NCBI GenBank assembly: GCA_964247385.1
Contig: CAXTUB010000030.1
Location: 1 to 5,613 of the forward strand
DNA length: 5,613 nucleotides
Reading direction: 5' to 3'
From: TMP-86 sp964247385
GTDB taxonomy: Bacteria; Pseudomonadota; Gammaproteobacteria; Steroidobacterales; Steroidobacteraceae
Both the position numbers and the translations under genes were made by a program. Below the pieces are notes generated by a model. It saw nothing but the letters and a program-made list of their open reading frames with translations, was not told the origin of the DNA and did not search any database. Position 1 is the stretch's first letter. The number at the start of each line of letters is the position of its first letter. Below are positions 1-5,613 of this stretch, one piece after another.

Positions 1-28
1 GCGCTGCGCCTGCGCGATCAAGGTGGTT

Positions 29-346
29 TTACCAGCGGCGAGAGCCGCCCCCACCACCTCCGCCGCCACCGCCACCCCCTCCGGGAGGGCGCGACGAGCG
101 GGCAGGGCGTTCCTGCGCTTCATTCACGCGCAAAGGACGGCCTCCCATTTGGAACCCGTTGGTCTGCTGGATGGCCGTCTGCGCATCACTCGACGCCATG
201 TCCACAAAACCGAAGCCGCGCGGGCGGCCGGTCTCGCGATCCATGACCAACTTGACGGACTCCACTTTGCCGTGACGCTCGAACAGCTTTCGAACTTCGT
301 CTTCGGTTGCAGAGAAAGGAAGGTTACCCACGTAAATTGTCGTCAT
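29..346 (-). CDS. Small RRM-type RNA-binding protein with poly-glycine tail
   Basis: A 105-residue protein made of one RNA recognition motif followed by a disordered glycine-rich tail. The RNP2 strand is IYVGNL (residues 4-9) and the RNP1 strand is RGFGFVDM (43-50), whose aromatic residues are expected to stack on single-stranded RNA. The RRM runs from about residue 2 to 76. The tail has Arg/Ser/Pro residues, then 13 consecutive glycines (89-101), and ends SRRW before a TAA stop. Single-RRM proteins of this size with Gly-rich tails are common in cyanobacteria and proteobacteria, and some are cold-induced; cytoplasmic RNA binding is inferred from the fold. The start is the ATG directly before TTIYVGNL, the usual N-terminus for the family. 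Upstream there is only a weak GTGAG-like ribosome site about 9-11 nt away. The gene lies downstream of speA on the same strand but appears to have its own promoter. Its RNA targets cannot be deduced. Confidence 0.93.
   Translation of the reverse strand: MTTIYVGNLPFSATEDEVRKLFERHGKVESVKLVMDRETGRPRGFGFVDMASSDAQTAIQQTNGFQMGGRPLRVNEAQERPARSSRPPGGGGGGGGGGGGGSRRW
44..82 (-). repeat. Low-complexity glycine-codon tract (13 GGN codons)
   Basis: Thirteen consecutive glycine codons near the 3' end of the RRM gene form a strongly strand-biased tract, C-rich on the plus strand and G-rich on the coding strand. Third positions vary (GGC, GGG, GGT, GGA), so this is not a pure trinucleotide repeat. That lowers, but does not remove, the chance of slippage and length variation between strains. 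Confidence 0.85.
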
Positions 347-406
347 CTGCCGATCTCACTAAAGCTGGCGCGGCGAGCTTACCTGCCCGTTCTTGCGCAT
401 TTTTTC

Positions 407-435
407 ATGCTACGCCTGCCCTATGCACATTTCAA
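407..435 (-). promoter_or_regulatory. Candidate sigma70 promoter of the RRM gene
   Basis: Read on the minus strand, TTGAAA (430-435, five of six matches to the -35 consensus) is followed after exactly 17 nt by TAGCAT (407-412, four of six matches to the -10 consensus). Transcription would start near position 400, giving an untranslated leader of roughly 54 nt before the ATG at 346. A short inverted repeat, GCAT-GAAAAA-ATGC, begins within the -10 element and extends to about the start site. Spacing and placement are good, but the call rests on consensus matching alone. Confidence 0.45.
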
Positions 436-484
436 ATAAAAGCCGCAGGCGGATTGACAACGGCGAGGAGCTTCATGGTCGGCG

Positions 485-511
485 CCGAAAAGCCTGCGAG
501 CCCGCTCTCGC
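485..511 (-). terminator. Weak candidate terminator after speA
   Basis: Nine bases past the speA stop, on the minus strand, GCGAG and CTCGC (511-507 and 500-496) can form a 5-bp stem around a 6-nt loop, followed by AGGCTTTTC with a short T run. The stem is short and the T tract has only four bases, so termination would be inefficient at best and some read-through into the RRM gene is plausible. The rest of the spacer (347-519) has no gene, only the promoter candidate described separately. Confidence 0.25.
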
Positions 512-519
512 GTAACTGC

Positions 520-2469
520 TCAGCCTTCGAGATAGGCATATCCATCTAATTCTGTTTCGTAAAAGCGCTTGACGGCTTGGCCTTCGGCGAGCGACATCCG
601 GCCCTCGCGCACGGCGCGCTCGCAATCGCGCGCGAGGCGCGGATAGAGCTCGTCGGTGTCGTATTCCATGTACTCCAGGACTTTAACCGCCGTGTCGCCT
701 TTGACGATCTCCTCGATCCACCAGCCGCCTTCTTCGTGAAGCTTGATGTGCACCACATGCGTATCGCCGAACAAGTTATGGAGGTCGCCCAGAGTCTCCT
801 GGTATGCGCCGACCAAGAACGCGGCCAGGTGGTAGGGCTGATTCGGCTCGAGCTCGTGCACTTCGAGCGTACGCTTGGTGTCGCGCGGGTGGACGAAGCG
901 ATCCACCTTTCCGTCCGAGTCGCACGTAATGTCGGCCAGGGTGGCATTGCGCGTGGGCCGCTCGTTCAGCCGCTCGATGGGCATGATGGGAAATACCTGG
1001 CCGATGGCCCAGCTATCGGGGAGCGATTGGAACACTGAAAAATTGCAGAAATAGATGTCGCTCAATTGGGACTCGAGCGCATGCAGCTCCTCAGGCACCT
1101 TGTCGAGCTTGCGGCAGGCATCCCGAATCTTGGTGCATGTTGCCCAATACAGTTCCTCGGCGAGCGCGCGGTGCTCCAATCCCAAATAACCGAGATTGAA
1201 CATTTGCAGCGCCTGCTCGCGCGCCTGCAGCGCATCGTGGTAGCACTCGACCAGGCGGCGCTCGCTGACGGAGCGATAGGCTTCGAACAGATCGAGCACG
1301 GGCTGCGGAAGATTCGCATCGCGCTTGCGCTCGAGATCGGCAAGGCCCGCGACCTGAAAGCGATCGAGCCTGGAAGAACCCAGCACATCGAACACCAAAA
1401 CGCTGTGGTGCGCGGCAATGGCGCGGCCCGATTCGCTGATGATCATGGGGTGAGGCACGCCGCGCGCATCGCACACGTTCTTGATCCGGTACACCACATC
1501 GCTCGCGTACTCGTTGAGCGTGTAGTTCATGGAAGACTCATAGTTCGTGCCGCTGCCGTCGTAGTCCACGCCAAGACCGCCGCCGATATCGATGTACTCG
1601 AGGCCCGCGCCCATGCGCTTCAACTCCGCATACACGTGGGCGAGCTCGTTGATGGCTTCCTTGACGCGGCGGATGTCCTGGAGCTGACTGCCCGAATGGC
1701 AATGCACCAGCTGCAAACAATCGAGCATGTCGTGTTCCGCAAGCAGCGCATGCAGATCGAGAATCTCGCTGACGAACAATCCGAATTTGGACTTCTCGCC
1801 GGCTGAATCGCGCCAACGGCCCGCGCCTTCGCTCGCAAGCTTGACTCGAACGCCGATGCGCGGGCGCACCTGATGCGCCTTCGATTGCTTGAGAATCAAG
1901 TGAATTTCGTTGAAGTTTTCCACCACCGGAATGATGCGGCGGCCGAGCTTGGTCGCGAGGATGACGGCTTCGATGTAGCTCTCATCCTTGAAACCGTTAC
2001 ACACGATGAGACGGTCGGGCGAATCTTCGGTGATCGACATGACCGCGAGAAGCTCGGGCTTGGACCCCACTTCGAGTCCGAAGCCGTGCTGTTTTCCGTA
2101 GCGATAAACCTCTTCGACCACCAAGCGCTGCTGATTCACCTTGATGGGAAAAACCGCGGCGTAGGTGTTGCGATATTCATTTTCCGCAATGGCGTTGCCA
2201 AACGCTTCGGCAATGCGGCGCAATCGATGCGCGAGGATGTCGGAAAAACGGATGACGACCGGCGGGTGCAAATCCCGCGCCTTGAGGCCGTTGACCACGT
2301 CGACCAAATCGATTTCCCGGCTGTCGTCCGCATTGGGGCGAATCACGAGGTGGCCTTGCTCGTTGATGCCGAAGTAACCCTTCCCCCACGCCTCGACTTG
2401 ATACAGATCCGCGGAATCTGAAATTTTCCACGCGGGCGCGGCGCTCGATTTTTTCAGAACCGTACTCAT
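520..2469 (-). CDS. speA: Biosynthetic arginine decarboxylase
   Basis: A 649-residue PLP enzyme of fold type III that decarboxylates L-arginine to agmatine, the first step of the arginine route to putrescine. Length matches the family (about 630-660). The PLP lysine lies in FPIKVNQQ (Lys110). The barrel carries HCHSGSQ (256-262), the phosphate-binding glycine loop DIGGGLGVDYDG (294-305) and SESGRA (345-350). After the helical insert, TCDSDGKVDRF (515-525) supplies the catalytic cysteine (Cys516) and substrate-binding aspartate expected of SpeA. All key motifs are present, with no frameshift. There is no signal peptide, so a cytosolic enzyme is expected, although E. coli SpeA has been reported in the periplasmic fraction. 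The start ATG at 2467-2469 gives the expected N-terminus but has no strong ribosome site before it. The gene begins 28 bp after a sulfurtransferase gene on the same strand, suggesting co-transcription. Confidence 0.97.
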   Translation of the reverse strand: MSTVLKKSSAAPAWKISDSADLYQVEAWGKGYFGINEQGHLVIRPNADDSREIDLVDVVNGLKARDLHPPVVIRFSDILAHRLRRIAEAFGNAIAENEYRNTYAAVFPIKVNQQRLVVEEVYRYGKQHGFGLEVGSKPELLAVMSITEDSPDRLIVCNGFKDESYIEAVILATKLGRRIIPVVENFNEIHLILKQSKAHQVRPRIGVRVKLASEGAGRWRDSAGEKSKFGLFVSEILDLHALLAEHDMLDCLQLVHCHSGSQLQDIRRVKEAINELAHVYAELKRMGAGLEYIDIGGGLGVDYDGSGTNYESSMNYTLNEYASDVVYRIKNVCDARGVPHPMIISESGRAIAAHHSVLVFDVLGSSRLDRFQVAGLADLERKRDANLPQPVLDLFEAYRSVSERRLVECYHDALQAREQALQMFNLGYLGLEHRALAEELYWATCTKIRDACRKLDKVPEELHALESQLSDIYFCNFSVFQSLPDSWAIGQVFPIMPIERLNERPTRNATLADITCDSDGKVDRFVHPRDTKRTLEVHELEPNQPYHLAAFLVGAYQETLGDLHNLFGDTHVVHIKLHEEGGWWIEEIVKGDTAVKVLEYMEYDTDELYPRLARDCERAVREGRMSLAEGQAVKRFYETELDGYAYLEG

Positions 2470-2497
2470 GGCGCGCGCACCATATCAAATCTGGCTG

Positions 2498-3373
2498 TCA
2501 CTGATGGGTCGAAGCGCGCACGATGGGGCGCGCCGGATCGCGAATCCATTCACTCCAGGACCCAGGGTACAACTTGGCGCCGGGTAAGCCGGCGATTTCG
2601 AGCGCCAGAAGATTGTGACAGGCGGTCACTCCAGAGCCGCACATATGCGCGAAGCGTGAGGCATCGGATGAGCCGAGCACGCGGAGCCAATCGCGTCGCA
2701 AGCTCGCTGCATCGCGAAAGCGTCCGTCTGAGCTCAAGTTCAATGTAAAGGGAACGTTGATAGCGCCGGGCACATGCCCGGCGATGGGATCGATGGTCTC
2801 AGCCGTGCCCGCGAACCGCGCCGGGGACCGGGCATCGATGAGTCCAAGCGCATGACTCGTCGAGCCGGCAAGGACCGCATCGGCTGTGACCGTGGCGCCC
2901 TTGGTCACGCGCGGCTGCCAATGCGCCACGGTAGGGTGACACGGTTCCGTACCGTCGCCCTTCTCGATGGGGCGGCCGGCAGCGCGCCACGCAGCGAACC
3001 CGCCGTTGAGTACCTGCGCTTGTTCGATGCCTACCCAACGCAGCAACCACCAACCGCGAGCCGCCATGGCGGCGTTGTCCGCGTCATATACGACGACACG
3101 GGTCGCTGGCTCGATGCCCCAGGAGGCCAGCCGCCGCGCAAGCATCAAAGGATCGGGCAATGGATGGCGCCCGCTCGATGCGCTGATGGGCGAGGAAAAA
3201 TCCTGGTTGAGATCGGCATAGTGCGCACCGGGAATGTGCCCTGCCTGAAACGCCGCGGCGCCGGCGCGCGGCGCCAGCAAATCGAAGCGGCAATCGAGCG
3301 TCACGCATCCATTGGACTCGATCATCTCCGCGAGCTCGCGCACTTCGATCAACGGTGAGAAATTCACGTTCAT
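2498..3373 (-). CDS. sseA: 3-mercaptopyruvate-type sulfurtransferase (two rhodanese domains)
   Basis: A 291-residue tandem rhodanese protein of the usual size for thiosulfate or 3-mercaptopyruvate sulfurtransferases. The N-terminal, structural domain (about 8-135) has LDCRFDL, GHIPGAHYADL and a GGFAAW end. The C-terminal, catalytic domain (about 160-285) has IDARSPARF, GHVPGAINVPF and the active-site loop CGSGVT (Cys245-Thr250), ending near GSWSEW. A CG(S/T)GVT loop is typical of 3-mercaptopyruvate sulfurtransferase, whereas classical rhodanese has CRKGVT; hence sulfur transfer from mercaptopyruvate to thiol acceptors or cyanide is the favoured role. Substrate choice cannot be proven by sequence. 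There is no signal peptide. The ATG start at 3371-3373 lacks an obvious ribosome site, and I could not find a convincing promoter for it. The gene is divergent from the glutathione S-transferase gene and probably heads the unit containing speA. The symbol is assigned by family. Confidence 0.9.
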   Translation of the reverse strand: MNVNFSPLIEVRELAEMIESNGCVTLDCRFDLLAPRAGAAAFQAGHIPGAHYADLNQDFSSPISASSGRHPLPDPLMLARRLASWGIEPATRVVVYDADNAAMAARGWWLLRWVGIEQAQVLNGGFAAWRAAGRPIEKGDGTEPCHPTVAHWQPRVTKGATVTADAVLAGSTSHALGLIDARSPARFAGTAETIDPIAGHVPGAINVPFTLNLSSDGRFRDAASLRRDWLRVLGSSDASRFAHMCGSGVTACHNLLALEIAGLPGAKLYPGSWSEWIRDPARPIVRASTHQ

Positions 3374-3389
3374 ATAGTAGCGCTACAAT
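3363..3389 (+). promoter_or_regulatory. Candidate promoter for the GST-homospermidine synthase pair
   Basis: TACAAT (3384-3389) matches the -10 consensus at five of six positions. The best upstream partner is TTCACG (3363-3368), four of six matches but with a short 15-nt spacer, so the -35 is doubtful. Transcription would begin near 3396, leaving a leader of about 19 nt before the ATG at 3415. The element sits inside the 41-bp divergent spacer and overlaps the start of the sulfurtransferase gene, so the two directions would compete or be co-regulated. Confidence 0.35.
3377..3386. promoter_or_regulatory. Perfect 10-bp palindrome in the divergent spacer, possible operator
   Basis: GTAGCGCTAC is its own reverse complement. 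It lies 3 bp upstream of the sulfurtransferase ATG and overlaps the first three bases of the TACAAT element of the opposite gene. A dimeric regulator bound here could affect both directions. No regulator gene is present in the window and no second copy of the site was noticed, so a chance palindrome remains possible. Confidence 0.3.
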
Positions 3390-3414
3390 CTCGCGCCGTG
3401 GGACACGACATCGC

Positions 3415-4092
3415 ATGGCGTTGACTTTGTATTGGGGAAGCGGCAACGCGTACTCGTGGCGCGTTTTGCTCGCGCTCGAATACAAAAAGCTCGAATACGC
3501 GTCCGAGCGGCTGCACTTCGACAAGCAAGAGCACCAGGCCCCGCACATGTTGAAGATGAATCCGCGCGGCAGTGTGCCGGTCCTCAAGGACGGCGACTAC
3601 ATTGTGTTCGAACCGCTCGCGGTGCTGTATTACCTCGACCTCAAGTATCCGCAGCCGCCGATTTTTGGCACGAACCCAGAAGAGGCCGGTGTCATCATGC
3701 GCGTGATTTGCGAATTCCAGACGTACGCGGAGCCCTCGATCATGAGCATCGTCGAGGCGGTGTTCTCGGGGCACGTCGCCGGCCGCTTCGAGGAGCTCTC
3801 CGACGCCATGCATGTGGTCGGTCGCGAAGCGCGCACCATCGAGGGCCGTTTGAGCAAGGAAAAATGGATTGTCGGGCAGGACTATTCGGCGGCCGACATG
3901 GTAATTTTTCCAAGCATCCAGCTGTTGCGTCGCGCACTCGAGCGAAGCGAGGCCGCCGAGCTTGGCGCGCGCTTCCTGCCGATGGTGAGCAACTACCCGG
4001 CACTCGCGCGATGGATTGAGCGCATCGAGACCTCGCCGGGGTACGACAAGACTTTTCCGCCGCACTGGCGCGAGCACCACCGGGAGACATGA
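3415..4092 (+). CDS. Glutathione S-transferase family protein
   Basis: A 225-residue protein with the glutathione S-transferase fold. The N-terminal thioredoxin-like domain (about 3-78) starts LTLYWGSGNAYSWRV and contains NPRGSVPVL with the cis-proline (Pro55) and VFEPLAVLYYL; Glu66 is in place for the glutathione gamma-glutamyl group, but the usual following Ser is Pro67. The helical C-terminal domain (about 88-210) has YSAADMVIFP with the SxxD N-capping box (Ser158, Asp161). The candidate catalytic residue is Ser9, Tyr13 or Ser14, so the class is unclear. I chose the ATG at 3415 over the in-frame ATG at 3355: the family begins at LTLYW, the upstream start would overlap the sulfurtransferase gene, and GTGGGA lies 11 nt before 3415. 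The stop overlaps the start of homospermidine synthase, so the two are translationally coupled. Substrate is unknown; a link to polyamines is inferred from context only. Confidence 0.88.
   Translation: MALTLYWGSGNAYSWRVLLALEYKKLEYASERLHFDKQEHQAPHMLKMNPRGSVPVLKDGDYIVFEPLAVLYYLDLKYPQPPIFGTNPEEAGVIMRVICEFQTYAEPSIMSIVEAVFSGHVAGRFEELSDAMHVVGREARTIEGRLSKEKWIVGQDYSAADMVIFPSIQLLRRALERSEAAELGARFLPMVSNYPALARWIERIETSPGYDKTFPPHWREHHRET
4082..4086 (+). promoter_or_regulatory. Ribosome binding site of homospermidine synthase
   Basis: GGGAG lies within the last codons of the GST gene. It is only 2 nt from the first ATG (4089) but 5 nt from the second in-frame ATG (4092), so initiation at the second is better spaced. 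The stop of the upstream gene is TGA at 4090-4092, giving an ATGA (4-nt) overlap with the first start or a TGATG (1-nt) overlap with the second. Either way, ribosomes finishing the GST gene can restart here. Confidence 0.6.
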
Positions 4093-5519
4093 TGACGCGT
4101 GAGAAAACGCACTTCGATTTCAAGGGCCGCATCGTCATGGTGGGATTCGGCAGCATCGGTCAGGGAGTCATGCCGCTCATCCTGCGGCATCTGGGATTGC
4201 CCCCCGGGCGCATCACCATCGTGACGGGCGACGCGGGCGGCTCCGACGAAGCGCGTGATCTCGGCATCCAGCTCATCGTGTCGCCGCTTCGCGAAGACAA
4301 TTTTCGGTCGGTGCTCGAGCCATTGCTTGGCGCGGGCGACTTCCTCGTCAACTTGTCAGTGGATGTCTCGAGCATTGCGCTCATCGAGCTATGCCGCGAG
4401 CGGGGCGCCTTGTATCTTGATACCTGTATCGAGCCCTGGCCCGGGGGCTACACCGACACTTCCATCCCGGCGAGCCGGCGCACCAATTACGCGCTGCGTG
4501 AGCAAGCCCTGCGGCTCCGCTCTTCCGGTAAGGCGCCGACCGCGGTGATTACTCACGGCGCGAACCCCGGACTCGTCTCGCATTTCGTGAAGCGTGCGCT
4601 GATGAACCTCGCGGGCGACTTGCGTGTCGCCGCGGCTGAGCCCAAGTCGCGCGCCGAATGGGCGGCGCTCGTGCGCCAACTCGGGGTGAAAGTCATTCAT
4701 ATCGCGGAGCGCGACACCCAGAGCTCGCCCGTGCCCAAACGACTCGACGAATTCGTCAATACGTGGTCCGTGGATGGCTTCGTGAGCGAGGGATCGCAGC
4801 CCGCGGAGCTCGGCTGGGGAACGCATGAGAAACATTTTCCCGCCGATGGCGAGCGTTTCGATTTCGGCTCGGGTTGCGCGATTTATCTGAAACGTCCGGG
4901 CGCAAGCACGCGCGTGCGTACTTGGACGCCTAACGCGGGGCCTTTTCACGGTTTCCTGATCACGCACGGTGAATCGATTTCGATCGCCGATTATTACAGC
5001 GTGCCGGAGGCGTCATCGTCTCAAGGCTTGGCCGCTTATCGCCCGACCGTTCATTACGCTTACCACCCGAGCGATGCGGCAGTTTTGTCAATCCACGAAT
5101 TCGCGGGCCGCAACTGGCACCTGCAGGACAGTAAACGCATCATGAATCAAGAGATCACCACCGGAATCGACGAGCTCGGCGTGCTGCTCGCAGGGCATGC
5201 CAGGAATGCTTATTGGTACGGCTCGCAATTGTCCATCGATCAGGCGCGCTCCCTTGCGCCGTACAACAGCGCGACCAGCCTGCAAGTCACTGTTGCCGTG
5301 TTGTCCGGGATGGTTTGGGCCATGGAGAATCCGGATCGCGGCATCGTTGAGCCTGATGAAATGGACTATCGACGTAATCTCGAAATTTGCATGCCGTATC
5401 TGGGCCCGGTGATCGGTGCCTATACCGATTGGACGCCTTTGACTCAACGCGGTGAGTTATTGCCTGAAGACCTCGATCTGAGTGATCCGTGGCAATTCAA
5501 GAATGTTCGGGTGATCTAG
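4089..5519 (+). CDS. hss: Homospermidine synthase
   Basis: A 476-residue NAD-dependent enzyme (475 if the second ATG is used) that makes sym-homospermidine from two putrescines, or from spermidine plus putrescine, by oxidative deamination, Schiff-base formation and reduction on bound NAD. The N-terminal Rossmann domain has IVMVGFGSIGQG (15-26, GxGxxG fingerprint). Signature stretches of the bacterial enzyme follow: NLSVDVSS (88-95), DTCIEPW (111-117), GANPG (157-161), IHIAERDTQ (203-211), NTWSVDGFVSEG (224-235), LGWGTHE (241-247), THGESISIAD (292-301), NAYWYGSQLS (373-382) and YTDWTP (445-450), ending DPWQF. Trp226, Glu234 and His293 fall where, from memory of the Blastochloris viridis structure, the active-site tryptophan, glutamate and histidine lie. 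Length matches the family and no lesion is seen. It is coupled to the preceding GST gene. Its putrescine would come from agmatine made by the SpeA encoded divergently. Cytosolic. Confidence 0.96.
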   Translation: MMTREKTHFDFKGRIVMVGFGSIGQGVMPLILRHLGLPPGRITIVTGDAGGSDEARDLGIQLIVSPLREDNFRSVLEPLLGAGDFLVNLSVDVSSIALIELCRERGALYLDTCIEPWPGGYTDTSIPASRRTNYALREQALRLRSSGKAPTAVITHGANPGLVSHFVKRALMNLAGDLRVAAAEPKSRAEWAALVRQLGVKVIHIAERDTQSSPVPKRLDEFVNTWSVDGFVSEGSQPAELGWGTHEKHFPADGERFDFGSGCAIYLKRPGASTRVRTWTPNAGPFHGFLITHGESISIADYYSVPEASSSQGLAAYRPTVHYAYHPSDAAVLSIHEFAGRNWHLQDSKRIMNQEITTGIDELGVLLAGHARNAYWYGSQLSIDQARSLAPYNSATSLQVTVAVLSGMVWAMENPDRGIVEPDEMDYRRNLEICMPYLGPVIGAYTDWTPLTQRGELLPEDLDLSDPWQFKNVRVI

Positions 5520-5572
5520 CTCGATGAACCTTGCCGCGATGGCGTGAGCTCGGTCGGCACTTGATCGAGCGC

Positions 5573-5591
5573 GCTGCGCGTTCGCGCAAGC
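5573..5591 (+). terminator. GC-rich hairpin downstream of hss, possible terminator
   Basis: TGCGCG-TT-CGCGCA (5575-5588) is a perfect inverted repeat. It folds as a 5-bp stem with a GTTC tetraloop and can extend by two G-C pairs past one bulged A. It lies about 55 bp after the hss stop and is followed by only three T's, so it is a poor intrinsic terminator by the usual rule. The region from 5520 to the window end otherwise shows no gene. Confidence 0.28.
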
Positions 5592-5613
5592 TTTCGCCTG
5601 CGCGGACGCGACT

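Noticed and set aside
441..460. Possible second hairpin (CCGCCTGCGG followed by CTTTTATTT on the minus strand) as a terminator or alternative promoter
   Set aside because: The stem would be only 3-4 bp with a tiny loop, and the T-rich stretch is better explained as the -35 side of the RRM gene promoter.
23..549. Plus-strand open frames (23-439 and 307-549) across the RRM gene and its upstream spacer
   Set aside because: The first is antisense to the RRM gene, with low-complexity composition. The second spans the candidate promoter and the end of speA and resembles no known protein.
1066..2421. Long plus-strand open frames (1066-1806 and 1873-2421) opposite speA
   Set aside because: They lie antisense to a confidently identified gene with all catalytic motifs, show no family resemblance, and are the expected result of GC-rich codon use lacking stops on the opposite strand.
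2470..2480. Alternating GC stretch (GGCGCGCGCAC) just upstream of the speA start
   Set aside because: Considered as a possible Z-DNA or regulatory site, but it is very short and ordinary for DNA of this composition.
3355..3414. Extended N-terminus of the GST from the ATG at 3355
   Set aside because: The extra 20 residues are Ser/Arg-rich, lie before the conserved first strand, overlap the divergent sulfurtransferase gene and contain the candidate promoter. The ATG at 3415 fits the family.
3370..4080. Minus-strand open frame of 236 codons opposite the GST gene
   Set aside because: It is antisense to a gene with a clear GST fold and overlaps the sulfurtransferase start. The translation is rich in Arg, His and Val with no recognisable domain.

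Overview
The window is GC-rich, densely coding bacterial DNA with five complete genes. Gene content suggests a proteobacterium, probably of the beta or gamma branch: a long biosynthetic arginine decarboxylase, a 3-mercaptopyruvate-type sulfurtransferase, a glutathione S-transferase and a small RRM protein with a glycine-rich tail. The genus cannot be named from the sequence. I see no mobile element, CRISPR array, tRNA or rRNA, and no composition break that would suggest a recent insertion.

Layout from left to right. Positions 29-346 (minus) encode a small RNA-recognition-motif protein whose tail contains 13 consecutive glycines. A spacer of about 170 bp follows, holding a good promoter candidate for that gene and a weak terminator candidate for the gene upstream of it. 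Positions 520-2469 (minus) are speA, biosynthetic arginine decarboxylase. Only 28 bp separate its start from positions 2498-3373 (minus), a two-domain sulfurtransferase with the CGSGVT active-site loop, so the two are probably co-transcribed with the sulfurtransferase first. A 41-bp divergent spacer (3374-3414) carries a perfect 10-bp palindrome and a -10-like element. On the plus strand, 3415-4092 encodes a glutathione S-transferase-fold protein whose stop codon overlaps the start of homospermidine synthase (4089-5519). The last 94 bp hold no gene that I can see, only a GC-rich hairpin.

The unifying theme is polyamines. SpeA turns arginine into agmatine, and homospermidine synthase joins two putrescines (or putrescine plus spermidine) into sym-homospermidine using NAD+. 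The step between them, agmatine to putrescine, is not encoded here and must lie elsewhere in the genome. The sulfurtransferase and the glutathione S-transferase sit next to the two polyamine genes and share their transcription direction, but have no established role in the pathway. The most interesting question is whether this divergent sulfur/glutathione and polyamine arrangement is conserved and functional. The individual genes belong to known families, and I found no clear sign of a wholly new system.
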